Assembly: GCA_013398295.1 (NCBI GenBank)
Contig: VZSF01007911.1
Location: forward strand, 62,001-126,000
From: Chionis minor
Taxonomy: Eukaryota; Chordata; Aves; Charadriiformes; Chionididae
Length of the DNA stretch: 64,000 nt
Reading direction: 5' to 3'
Part shown: positions 10,959 to 22,755 of the stretch, piece by piece
Layout: each line of letters opens with the position of its first letter
Numbering within the stretch: position 1 is the first letter of the stretch
Made by a program: the position numbers and the translations under genes
The notes under the pieces: generated by a model
The model's database searches: none
Told to the model about the DNA's origin: nothing
Seen by the model: only the letters and a program-made list of their open reading frames with translations

Positions 10959-12936
10959 AATAAGTGGTTCCTGTCCACGGGCATTCCCTGGTTGTATGTT
11001 ATCTATATGCTGCCTTGGCTCCTCTATTCACGGCTGTTTCTCCTTCTTGGAAGTCTGCCAAGGTATTCTGTGTATACCTCTTATTTTTATGGAACACAGC
11101 TTTGATTAAGCTTTGTAGGATCACAAGAACATACAGATGCAATGGGCGTGGACTGGCAGTTCCTCCCCCCCGTCTCACCTGTGAGAGTGGCAGTGGCATG
11201 TGCTCTCTAAGGGGAGCACAAGTTCCTGCCTGTTGTCTGCAGTGTCTTCCTTTATACATTGCTAGTATCTGCGAGTGCTGGATTATGCATGTTAGAAGGT
11301 ACATCCCTCCTATTCCCTGTAGTATTTGTCCATGGAAGTGTTTCCCATGAGTTTATCTAATCCCTTTCTGAATATTCTGTTATTATCTGCCTCCACAGCT
11401 TCCATGAAAGCAAATTTCATATCATCATTTGTTTTGTAAAGAAACATTTTGCATCTACAGCTGTTTTGAGCTAATTTTTCTACTTTTGGCAATTTCCCCT
11501 TGCTTCCAGTACGGCAAGATTTGGTGAATAAGGTTCTGGACCCAGCTGATCCTTTCATGACTTTTCAAACATCTCAGTCACACCTCTGTAGGGTCCTTCC
11601 CCTTATTGCCAATTGAACAATATTGAGCTCAATTACTTGTGGATGAACTAGTTTGTAACTCTCAGAAACACTTTTAATCTTGTTTCAAAATCCTTAAGTC
11701 CGAATTAATTTAACATACAACTTGGCAGTAGTTAATCCGGTGATTAATTACTCCATTACATTTATTTCATATTGATTTTTTTTCCCTTCTTCAGTTTCCA
11801 ACTATATCCTATCATATTCCAGAGATGGGTAAGCCAGTTTGCACAAAATAGAAATTGCTGTCAAGTCCAACTTCAATTTTACAATTCTCCAAGGAGAACC
11901 AGAGTCCTTTGAGACTGGGAAAAAGTTTAAGAAATGTTATAATAATATTTTTCACCCTATGTACACTTCGTCATTCTGATATTTGGACATTAGTTTAAAA
12001 ATAACGCTGCTGAAATATGTTCTTGCTGAAAACACTCATCAGTTCTACTTATTCCACTTATTCCATAGTAGATTGTGATCACCAAAACTGATTACGTGTT
12101 TTATAAAAATGGTATTCAGATTAAAAACTCTTTTTTTATTTGTGTGAAGACATGCCTTTTTAAAATTCTCTTTTTTGTTGAAAACTTACTTGGAATTTGT
12201 ATAATATACAATACATTGGTGATGAAAGCCACTGCGATACAGATGCGGCCATCTGATCTTGTACTTGACTTGCAGAAATCTACTTATTGATCAAAATAAA
12301 ATCAATTTCTGAAACACATTTTTCTCTGAGATATAGCTCTTTTCATTTGGCTACTACGTAGGTGACTATCAAACTATCATTAATTTTCCCTCCAAGATAA
12401 TTCATCGAATCAATATGAGTGTGCCTGAGTAACTGTGCATATGTCTTGGAAAGCAGCCTTTTCCAGAAAAAGCAACATACTAGACAATGTGCAAAGTTTA
12501 TTTGCAGTCAGTTATAAGCTTTTTAAGAAGGCCAGTGAAAAGATTTTTGGACTGAGAATCTGCTCACTTTCTTTACAGTCACTAGTGATTTATTCCGCCT
12601 GAATGCAACAAGCTGCACTGGAAAAAAATAATCCTGTACTTCAGTGTCTTTAGCTAACTGAGCCTTGTAATCTCACCTGTATCTGAATTTTAAGCTTCCT
12701 GTGCTACAGTTCTGTTTAGTGTCATATTGCCATAAGCACATTAGTTATTGACTAGCTATTCAGGTTTTCCAGCACAGGAAAGGAAAGCAAAAGTTGGACG
12801 AAGTTGTGAAAGACGCATTTCAACCACAACTGTGAAAGTGACGCTGAAGAGCATGCATCTCTCTGGGCCCTTTGCCAGGTGAAGGAGATGGCTGGGATAC
12901 TGCACTTTGTGTGTCCACAAGGACTGTTGCTACGCA
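10959..12936. other. No recognisable gene; contains an ancient LINE remnant
   Basis: Apart from the CR1/L3-like remnant near 11330-11600, I see only AT-rich unique sequence. The open frame at 10964-11350 shows no recognisable domain and no consistent coding bias. Confidence 0.5.
11330..11600 (-). mobile_element. Ancient, diverged CR1/L3-like LINE remnant
   Basis: The plus strand follows the word order of the reverse-complemented tail of old amniote CR1/L3 elements, at low identity. GAGTTTATCTAATCCCTTTC comes first, then GCCTCCACAGCTTCCATGA, TTTGTAAAGAAACATTTTGC, TTTTGGCAATTTCCCC and CATGACTTTTCAAACATCTC. The open frame at 11310-11558 on the minus strand is a by-product. This is recognition from memory of an old repeat, so the boundaries are approximate. 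Confidence 0.55.
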
Positions 12937-13538
12937 GCCCAGAAGGCCAACTGCATCAAAAGAAGCGTGGCCAGCAGGTCAAGAGAGGTGATGCTCCTTC
13001 TCTACTCTGCTCTTGGGAGACCCCACCTGGAGTATTGCACCTGGCTTTGGAGCCCCCAACATAATAAGGACATGGACCTGTAGCAGTGAGTCCAGAGGAG
13101 GGCCACAAAGATGATCAGAGGGCTGGAGCACCTCTCCTATTAGGACAGGCTGAGTGAGCTGGGGTTGTTCAGACTTGAGAAGAGAAGGCTCCGGGGACAC
13201 CTTAGACCAGCCTTCCAGGACTTAAAGGGGGCGTAAAAGAAAGCTGGAGAGGAACTTTTTACAAGGGTGTGTAGTGATAGGGCGAGGAGTAATGGCTTCA
13301 AACTGGAAGAGGATAGATTTAGGTTAGATCTCAGGATAAAATTTTTCACCATGAGGGTGGTGAGACACTGGAACAGGTTGCCCAGGGAAGTTGTGGAGGC
13401 CCCATCCCTGGAAGTGTTCAAGGCCCAGTTGGACAAGGCTTTGAGCAATCTGGTCTAATGGGAGATGTCCCTGCATATGCCAGGAGGGTTGGAACTAGAT
13501 GATCTTTAAGGTCCCTTCCAAAAAAAGCCATTCTATGC
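12937..13538 (+). mobile_element. CR1 LINE fragment, plus strand
   Basis: It starts in ORF2 with CCCAGAAGGCCAAC, followed by a short gap and GCATCAAAAGAAGCGTGGCC. It continues through AGACCCCACCTGGAGTA, GAGTCCAGAGGAGGGCCAC, AGGACAGGCTGAGTGAGCTG and GGTGGTGAGACACTGGAAC. It ends at GATGATCTTTAAGGTCCCTT and a degraded terminus. A frame at 13267-13458 still reads the ORF2 C-terminus ([35 protein letters not shown]). An in-frame TAG (near 13080) and indels make it non-functional. It is moderately diverged from the CR1 words seen in the other copies. Confidence 0.95.
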
Positions 13539-14390
13539 CAGGTAGCCCTCTAAATCAAGACAAAAATAATTCCCAACATTTCTTTTTGATAAAATGCTTT
13601 AACTGAAAGGGTGCCGCATAGCTAATATTAGCAAGCAAGGTCCCATAGCGTTCTTATCAGTATCTTATCAGAGCGATTGGCTCAGGAATACCAGCAGAGC
13701 ACAGCCTGGGTGTCTTTGCTCTTGCTGTCTGTTGTCTTCAAGACTGATACAGACAAAACTCCAGAGTATGCCCAGTCAGCCTCTGGATCCTTCTGTAATT
13801 TCTTCTGGAATTAACAAGGCTAGTGTTAATTAAAGAGGGTTGATATTCCATTCTCCAGTGTGTTGTCTTTTAGTGAAATACCCTTCAAGGTCTTTGTGCT
13901 GAATAAGCTAGTTACATGACAAGGGTCTGCTTCTCTGAATTATTTAGTGAAGATGTTGCTTTTCAACATATCAGCTAAATGACATGTATTTTAGAAAAAA
14001 CTTACAGATCATGTAATGTCAGTCAAAGCAGCTCTCAAACTCCAGCTACCCTCTTGGAGCAAAAATTAACTAGATTCAGCTTTCTATGATGCAGCTCTCT
14101 GTAACCTCTTCCGTAACCAAATTAAAATTTCATGATGCATGAGAAATTACCCCATGCCACCAGAACACCTATAAAATAAAGATAATCTAAAGCAAACCTC
14201 TCAGTGGATCTCATTTGGCAAAGTAGTTCTTGGGTTTTGTGTCACTGTTGGTGAAGCTACCTCTTAGAAGTGATGGAAAACCCTAAAGCCTTGTGGCTTA
14301 GCAAAGCAAATATAAACCTACAAGGATCATCAAGGAACTTAATCATTGTATGTCTTCTATTATAAGTTGATTTTTGAGGATTTTGGGAAA

Positions 14391-14432
14391 GGGCAGGGCA
14401 GGGCAGGGCAGGGCAGGGCAGGGCAGGGCAGG
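14391..14432. repeat. (GGGCA)8 pentanucleotide microsatellite ending at an ambiguous base
   Basis: Eight perfect GGGCA units run from 14391 to 14430, then GG and an N at 14433. The N probably marks an unresolved allele or repeat length. Confidence 0.95.
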
Positions 14433-14587
14433 NCACTGCTCAGGTGAGGTATCTCACTGTGTGTTTTAACAAGGCAATAGGCAGCGGCTAACATGGTATA
14501 TTTTAATTTGCGGTCTCTTGGGCTGGTGCAGATTGGCAGCCTGTGGTGTCGCACAGTGCGATGCTGGTGCCGTCAGCAGGTAACCTT

Positions 14588-14635
14588 GGGGAAGGGAAGG
14601 GAAGGGAAGCGAAGGGAAGGGAAGGGAAAGGAAGA
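14588..14635. repeat. (GGGAA)n pentanucleotide microsatellite
   Basis: About nine GGGAA-type units, one interrupted by GCGAA and the last ones degenerate (GGGAAAGGAAG). It is all-purine apart from that single C. Confidence 0.93.
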
Positions 14636-16307
14636 AGTTCTTCAGGTGTACAATAAGTTCTTGCTCTCTCTTCTTCTCATGTTTTCCCTTCCTATGTCCT
14701 TGGTTCTTCCTTTTTGAAAATAAATACATACATTAAACAAAAGAAATGAAGCCCCATTCCTACCTCCAGACTAGGGTACCAAAATCATATTTTGCTCATT
14801 TTCTCAGGGGCTGATGGATTATTTTAAACACAATGGAATAGGTTAAAAAAACACCTAGTGACTGGTGCAGTGTCAGGCTGTTAGGATGTCGAAAAGTTAA
14901 GCCCAACTATTTGTTTCTATCAAAACGTATTTATGTTAAATAAACACCACCCAAGAGAGTCCACTTTAGCTCAGGATAGTGGCTAGGTGTCTCTCAGAAT
15001 AATACATGGGTTTAAGTCTTCTGATGTAATAGATGGAAGTGAACTTGATTCCTGTGAGTCCTGTGCAAGCACATTCACATACTGAATCAAAAGAGACTAC
15101 TACATTATCTGGTTTTAGTGAAATCATGTTTCTAAATAGAAATGCATTTGTATTTTTCCAGTTAGGGTTGATTTGTAAAACACACTTTTTGGCAGATTTA
15201 ATATTTGTGCTTGGGAACATGTGCAGCTGTAACTAGAATTATGGTGGAAGTGTAATGCATTACTCTTGCCACGACTGTTGAAATGACTGTAAATTACGAA
15301 ACCATGCACAGTGTTACTACAAACATTCAGGCACGCATTTAAGTCTTCTGCTTTGCTGAATATGGATGTAACAATGGAATTTTATGTATCAAGTTTAAAA
15401 ATTTGATCATAAATGTCCAAAGTTATTTGAAAAAAATCCCCTTACATGTAGATTCAGTATGAAAGGAATGTAAAATGGACTAAGCATAGATGTGAATGAT
15501 TAAATACGGAGTTAGAGTTCTCTGTAATTAGTAACGAATAAGGAAAGACTTATTTACATGCTTATGCTTTTATAAATCTAAAAATTATTACTTTGCTGCT
15601 AATTTCTTAAGTGTTTCTTGTAGCTAGATCATTTCATTTAACATGTGATTTAAATGCTGCTGAAAATACTGACATACTGACTCCAGGTAAGTCATGTTTT
15701 CCTTTTCTTAGTCTGGAAAGTTAACATCTGAAGCATAATATATTTGCAATACTCTAGTCAAATTATAGAGATCTGATACTGTATTTTAGGTGAAAAATCT
15801 GTTTTAAATTTAGTAGAATAAAAGCATGAATTTATGCATTATGAGTATGTGCGTGATGGTTTAATCAGAAGTTGTCTTGAAACATTAAGTTAATGAACAG
15901 TTTACTGCAACGTGGCTGAGGTAAAATTCCTATTAATCTCAAAATTAAGGTTATTAATCTACAAATATGAGGACTTTGTAAAAAGATAATCACCACATTG
16001 CTTTGCAGATAAACAAATTATGTTTGGGAGATTGCAGTAAGTAGCATTATTACACATAGCCTACAAGCAAATCCTTGGAGTTTGGAGAAGATGTTGTCCC
16101 ATGATTTTTACGTTAAGCTGAGACCATAGCATTTGGAAAGGTGCTGCGTAAGCAGCAGGACAGTTTCCTCCCTTCTTTAAAATGTGAATAAATACCCACA
16201 ACTAAGAGTTTCCCTGCATACTGGGTGTTGAGTAATGACTTTATTCCTGGGAGAGAGACTGGCTTCCCGCTGTTTGCAATCATCTTCGGTTTATGGCTGC
16301 TATAATA

Positions 16308-16342
16308 TGTGTGAGTTCGTGTGCACGCACGTGCGTGTGTGC
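16308..16342. repeat. Alternating purine-pyrimidine tract (GT/GC-rich)
   Basis: Largely alternating sequence including TGTGCACGCACGTGCGTGTG. It is a degenerate CA/TG dinucleotide repeat with CpG steps, a composition known to favour left-handed DNA. Confidence 0.7.
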
Positions 16343-19300
16343 TGACAAAACAAGTCAAGTTCAAAGTCTGTTCACACTATGTCCTTTATTTCTTCTCCAC
16401 TGGAAATTCATATACAAGTCCTTGAGGCGGGACCACCATAAGAAGGGACTACTGACATTGAGAGAAGAGTGCACAGCATACAGGGAAAGCAAATCCAATT
16501 AAACTTGTACCATTAAAGTCAGTTGTAACAGATTAGGCACGTGATTGATTAAACCTTTCTGGGGGAAATCTTCAGATTTATCAGGAAGCATATGTTCAAC
16601 ACCATTTTAATTTTCTAGCTAGCTAAATAAAAAGGTATCCTCCACAGTTTGTCCTTTGGTGATGTTTCCATAAGTATTAAAATATCTTTACAGGAAGCAT
16701 ATTTAAAGAATTTGTAGACTGCTTTGGAAAAATATTTCAATAAGCTATTGTCAGAGCTGCAAATTCTGTCAGTGGGAAACTTATAAATTGCAGCCCATTG
16801 CAACATAATGTATATCTGCATCCTAAACTGTCATAGTTATTCAGTAGCTTGTACTCAAAGCAGGAAAAGAAATGACAGTGGAGACTAAGAATGCATTGAA
16901 TATATAGAAACTGATTAAACAATTACTCATGAGAATGGACTAAATATGTAGCTATCTATTCCCTATAAAGCCAAAGGAGAAAGATATATCTAACCTCCAA
17001 ACGTATGCTGGAGGAAAGAGATTTCAATAAAATTTCATAAAACTTTTATTAGTATTCCAAAACATAATGAACCATGAGTTTGGGATTAATTGCTATGAAT
17101 ACCTGGGAAGGTGGAAGTATTTTCTGTGGCCTACATTTCCAGTATTAACTGGGAACTGAGTAAGGAATGTAGGTGAGACCACGACCACCATTAGTTGTCA
17201 GATGTTGCCATTTGCCTTGAGCTCTACAGAGCAGCACCAACAGTTTTCCCACCAAGAGTGTGAGTCCTGGACTTTCTGTCAATATTGTCCCATTTACTAC
17301 TGAATAACGGGAGATTTCTGATCCTGAGGACAAATGGCATAGGACAACCACCACATAAAATTTCTCTACTCCCAAAAAGGAGCTTTCTTCATACTTTTAT
17401 TGGGATCATTCATGAGCCTATTCTATACCTCAGACCCTTCCCAGACAGTCTGCAGCTGGCACAGGCCAAACCATTCTGAATTTGCTGAAAATTAAACAAT
17501 ATAGATAAATGTATGCCAGGACTCCATTCTATCCCAGTCCTGTTTAGTTTACTGGTTTAGACATATACATCAAGCTGGTTTGGGGGAAAGAGTGACAAAC
17601 TTTCCTGATTCTGACCTTATTTACATAATTGTCAATAAATCCATTGAAGTTGTAAAGAAATCTTTAGGGTCACACAAACACTAGTGAGATCAGAACCCGG
17701 CTTGTGGTGCTGGTTTCAAAGGCCTAGTCTGAAAGTCCTGATGGACCCTTAGATATAAGCTAGAGATCCAAGCATCTCCACATACAAAGGAGGGGGACAG
17801 CTGAGGAAGGAGGGGACTTTATTAAGGTCCAATTCATCTCATGCTAAGGTAGTTAGCAGAAGAGGGCCACATGAATAGCACACTAGATGAGCCCACTTAT
17901 CCCTGCTTTATGTACAGCAAGTCAAGGCAAATAATTTGAACATATCCTCCATGTGAGGATATGAGAATTTCTTTGTGGATGTAGTCTAAAGTCATTTAAG
18001 TAACAGAATTTTGTTCTTATGAGTTGTTATTATTATTTCTAAGGAGACAATTGTTCTGAACTTCATCTGCTGACTCCTAAAGCTATCATCCAGCTACCAA
18101 ACTCTTAATTAGCAGCTATTATTACTGTCTGTTATGTTGTACACAAGCCTTTTTTGGTTTTTTGGGTTTTTTGTCGTTGGTTGGTTTTGCTTTTGTTAAC
18201 CTTTTTCCATACCATTTAATTCTCACTCTCTAAACACTTTCACCATTCTGGGAAAGGCACACTCTAAATCTCTCTGAAATCAGTAGTTGATTTCCATTGA
18301 CCATGCAAAATCGGAATTCAAACAACAAAAATATAAGGGCAAAGCACTTTCAAAATGTCAGCATGGTAATAGAAATGTCATTAGATCAAAAATTTTAACA
18401 ACAAATGAAGAATAATCTTGAAATAAATGAGACATGGCCTTACAGAACTATATGACTTGCCTGCACTTATCACTTGCCTTTCTCTTCTGATCTGTAGGGG
18501 AAAAAAAAGATATTCTTCAACACTGTTATTCTAAAATCTTGGTATAATTGCATTATGCATGGACAAAAGAAAAGTCCTGTCCTCTGTAAATGGACTTTGG
18601 TGTCTGTCCAAGGCAACACTTTAAGCTGTATTGGCAAAAGAGGTCTTTGGTCGCCATGAGTTGTCTTAATAAGAAATGAGTGGGGAAGAGGTCAGAGGAA
18701 AGATTATTGCCATAAATCTCTACCAGAAAGCTTTTTGAACATGCAAAATGACTACAAATAGGCAGCACAGACTGCATAGCAGCTAGACACTCACGTTCAC
18801 CGTGTTGGCATATTCATGAAAGAAAAGAAGTACTTTTAAGGATATTGTACCCAAAAGATTAATCTCAGAGTGACAAGCACCGAAAGGAATTTAGGTAGCA
18901 CAAGTCTGGGGCTCTGTTTAGTGTTAGTGATGGGCCACTGCAATTACCCATTTGGATACCGTACTTCCAAGTTTTTGCCTATCCTTAGCAGATACTAATT
19001 TTGTGATGCTTTATCGGGGTGACAGATACTGCTATCTAGGGAAAATGTATCAGTGATTTACCTGTTTTCCTTTCATAGACACAGTGAAACTGAAGGACTA
19101 TTGGGAAATACACACTGTATTTCCTTGAAAAATACTTATCATTTGTTCATTGAAGCTTACTGCTAGAAAGATCATTTCCCGATGAAGTCTCTTTCCAGGT
19201 TTGTCCGAATAATGACTGGAACTGAAAAACTGAAGGCGTTTACTTGCTTTGGCAGCTGAGATACAGGGAATGGTGAGTCTTAAGTGGTAATAGGAAAGTA

Positions 19301-21084
19301 ATGAATTCTTAGAGCTTCAGGCATAACACTCTGGTTTCAGGATGAAAAGACCAAATGGGATGGCAGTATTTTGCTAGCACTTCTTTAGGAGGCAGTATGT
19401 ACTTTGACATAATGATGGGCAGGTTTTTCAGGGTTGAATGTAAAGTTTTATACCACATACTTTCCAGCAGGAAAGACCAGGACAGTATGAGGAGGAAGTT
19501 TGTAGTGTGGATACCACCCAGCAGCTCTGGGGAGAGGTGGTGCCAGGAAGGTGGGAGAGCAACACGTGGTGATGAGTGGTCTAGGGACATGGATCATTCC
19601 CTGGGGCATACGTATCTAGCAATGTAGTGCCATTTGGGGCCTAGTATGACTGGAATAACAGGAGCATATTAAGCGTACTGGCAGAAATGGTTCCTGCAAA
19701 AACACAGTCATAGGTGCATCTTTATCTTTTTTTTCTTTTCTTTCTTTTAAATGGAGGAAGACTTCCTCCTCTTTCTGCAGTTATTTAATGGGTAGGCACC
19801 CATTCACGAAGCAGATACGAAGCTTCAGCTCCCTGCTCGACATGAAGGGGTTTTTGAATCCACATCTGCTGCATGCTAAGGGGGTCCAGTCATCTCTCCA
19901 AAGGCTGGCATACAGCTGGTGAAAATGATGCTGCCATGCACAGGATGAGCCAGAGAGACAGCGAGAGGGTGTGAGGGCTGCACAGCTGGGCTGGTGCAGT
20001 CAACTGGCGGGAACTGAAATGATGAACTCAGCCCTTTAGCTAGGACTGCTTGTACCTTCTTGAAGGAAGCTTGTATGTTCCAAAGTTCATTGGAAGCAGG
20101 GAAAAATGCATCTTTCAGCATATTGGTATTACTTCCAGATGTGATGGAGGGGATGGGGAGGAGCTTTGAAGTGTCTCAGATGGTGTTGTCTTCTAGTTGA
20201 CAAGAACCTGGCTTTCAGAATATCTTGGTCAACACCAGCAGAGGTGTTGCTGATGGCATTTATTAAAACAGTTTAGGATCTGCTGCAAATACGCAGTCCA
20301 GCTTATAACATTTACTGCAGACCCCATGATTTCTCTCTGATACTCTCTTTTTGGTCATCTTGATTTTTCATAATCAGCTCAGAGAAGTATTTCCTTTCTA
20401 CAACAGTGGAGTGAGTCATAGTGGTGGCTCTCATTTAAATGTGTTCACATAGATACTTGTGCATTGCGTTCATTATGGAACAAGACTAGACTAGAAATGA
20501 GATGGATTTTTCTGATTAAAGTGAAAATGCCGTTTTTTGACAACAGCAAAATAGAGATGTAAACCATTTTCAAACAAACGAGCTTGTCTTAATTCGTGCC
20601 AGCCTTTAGTGGTTCTTCATAATGGGCAAAACTCCTTGAATGAGATGTCATTCTACAAAAACTGATAGCAAGAATAAAACCCCAAAACAAAACACCTCCC
20701 CACCCCCACCCCAAAAAAAGCCTAACTCACCAGCTTTCTTAGAACTTGGCTTCTGGACTGGGTTTTCACTAAAGATAGCACCAAAAGGCTCATGACAGAA
20801 CCTGTGCATTCTTGGCATGATGCACAACTCATTGCTTGCTGGAAACAGCCTCTTCTGACAGCTGAATCTTATTGTTCTTTACAGTATCTGCTAAGGAATT
20901 GCTAAACTTTGTGGGCATTTCCCCAGGTTTCCCCTGTTCTGCCCCTTGTCTATTTTCTCCTGTTGCAAACCTGTAAACATGGGAAATTACTAGCAGATAC
21001 AACGAGCACCATCCTGTCTCCTGTGCTGATGATCTCCCATCCTGTAAATGGTCCTTATTTATGTATTTGCTAAAGAGAAAGAAT

Positions 21085-21136
21085 GGATAATCTCACAGAA
21101 AGTTGTTGAAGGATAATCTCACAGGAAGTTAAGAAG
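21085..21136. repeat. Two-copy 26-bp tandem repeat
   Basis: GGATAATCTCACAGAAAGTT (from 21085) recurs as GGATAATCTCACAGGAAGTT (from 21111) with one substitution in the 20-bp core. This is a local tandem duplication. Confidence 0.85.
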
Positions 21137-21961
21137 GATTAATGCTATCTTATTGAAATAAAACTAGTTTTCTGTGTAGAAGGATATATTTTGCCTAAGG
21201 AAAGAATAGCTAAAATGAAATCCTATGCAATACATTTAACTGGGTCTCTGTAAATATATTTGAAAATAATAGCACTTAACTACTATGTTTAACATGTAAT
21301 GCTTGTTGGAGCCATAAACAAAAGTCCGTATCTCAGGCTTTCCCTTTATCTATAATTCAGATTTTATGATGTATTCTTCTGGTGTTTTTACACTTTATCA
21401 TGTCTCAATGTACACTAGTAAGGACTTTAATCCAGAGATTACTGCCACAATAGAATGACAGCTCCAAAATATGTACTTGGCTATTCAGAAAATTTTAATC
21501 TCTACAGCAGTGTTTTATTTAAAAAGCGATATATTGTATAATCCTGTAGAATGCTTTCCTGCACACACATCTCATTGTGTGCTAAAATCCTTACCAAAAA
21601 ATGCTCCAAACCAACCTGTTTACCATTTGTTCTGCTACAGTTCTCAATAATTAGGGCATCAATTAATTAAAAGATCAAAAGTACTAAGTAGTAGGTCAAT
21701 TATGATTTTCCTTTTAAAACGTTTTATTTGCTTCTATTTATAAACAAAAAATAGCTGTTCATATTGAAGCAATCTTTGGGCTTCAAAAGAACAGACACAT
21801 CTAAAGCCAAATTTACCTTTTTTTTCCTTTTTCGCTTTTGCCATTCATAATTCTTAAATGAACGCCAGGCTCCACGCTGTAGCAAATTAAAGCCCATGTG
21901 TGTAAGGAACGTGCAATTGCTGCACATTTCAAAGACAAGCTTTGAGTCGTGCCTGATAAAA

Positions 21962-22755
21962 CACACAGAATCACACACAGAATCACTTGGGTTGGGAGAG
22001 ATGTTCAAGATCATCAAGTCCAACCATAAACCTACACTGCCAAAACCAACCCTAAACCATATCCCTCAGCACCACATCTACCTGTCTTTTAAATACCTCC
22101 AGGGATGGTGATTCCACCGCTTTCCTGGGCAGCCTGTTCCAATGTTTGATAACCCTTTCTGAAAAGAAGTTTTCCTAATATCCAACCTAAATCTCCCCTG
22201 GTGCAGTTTGAGGACATTTCCTCTTGTCCTATCGCTTGTTACTTGGGAGAAGAGATTGACCCCCACCTTGCTATAACCTCCTTTCAGGTACTTGTAGAGA
22301 GTGATAAGGTCTCCCCTCAACCTTCTCTTCTCCAGGCTAAACAAGTCCAACTCTCTCAGCCGCTCCTCATATGACTTGTTCTCCAGACCCCTCACCAGCT
22401 TCATTGCCCTTCTCTGGACACGCTCCAGCACCTCAATGTCTCTCCGATACTGTGGTGCCCAAAACTGAACACAGAAAGCTGCAGCCTCACCAGTGCTGAG
22501 TACAGGGGCACAATCACTTCCCTGCTCCTGTTGGTCACACCGTTCTTGATAGAGGCCAAGATGCCATTGGCCTTCTTGGCCACCTGGGCACACTGCTGGC
22601 TCATATTCAGCTGACTGTCCACCAGGACCCCCAGACCCTTTTCTGGCAGGCAGCTTTCCAGCCACTCCTCCCCAAGCCTGTAGCACTGCCTGGGGTTGTT
22701 GTGACCAAAGTGCAGGACCCGACATTTGACCTTGTTAAACCTCATCCCATCGATC
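21962..22755 (-). mobile_element. CR1 LINE, 0.8 kb, minus strand, frameshifted ORF2
   Basis: On the plus strand the 3' terminus lies at 21962-21990, where ACACACAGAATC occurs twice in tandem. The reverse-complemented 3' UTR and ORF2 C-terminal half follow. Minus-strand frames read ORF2 words in two pieces: [11 protein letters not shown] and [20 protein letters not shown] in one frame, and [40 protein letters not shown] and [10 protein letters not shown] in another. The frameshift lies near 22470-22500. The copy ends upstream at the ORF2 segment [15 protein letters not shown] (about 22700-22745). Sequence is well preserved, so this is a relatively young CR1 copy, but it is 5'-truncated and inactive. 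Confidence 0.95.

Larger units (their letters stand above)
13539..21961. other. 8.4 kb without a recognisable gene; AT-rich unique DNA with several simple repeats
   Basis: I find no exon, RNA gene or transposon that I can support. Simple-sequence items inside it are listed separately (two pentanucleotide arrays, an alternating purine-pyrimidine tract, a 26-bp tandem pair). A T/G-rich low-complexity stretch lies at about 18149-18200. The remaining open frames of 60-93 codons fit chance expectation for AT-rich DNA. Confidence 0.55.
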
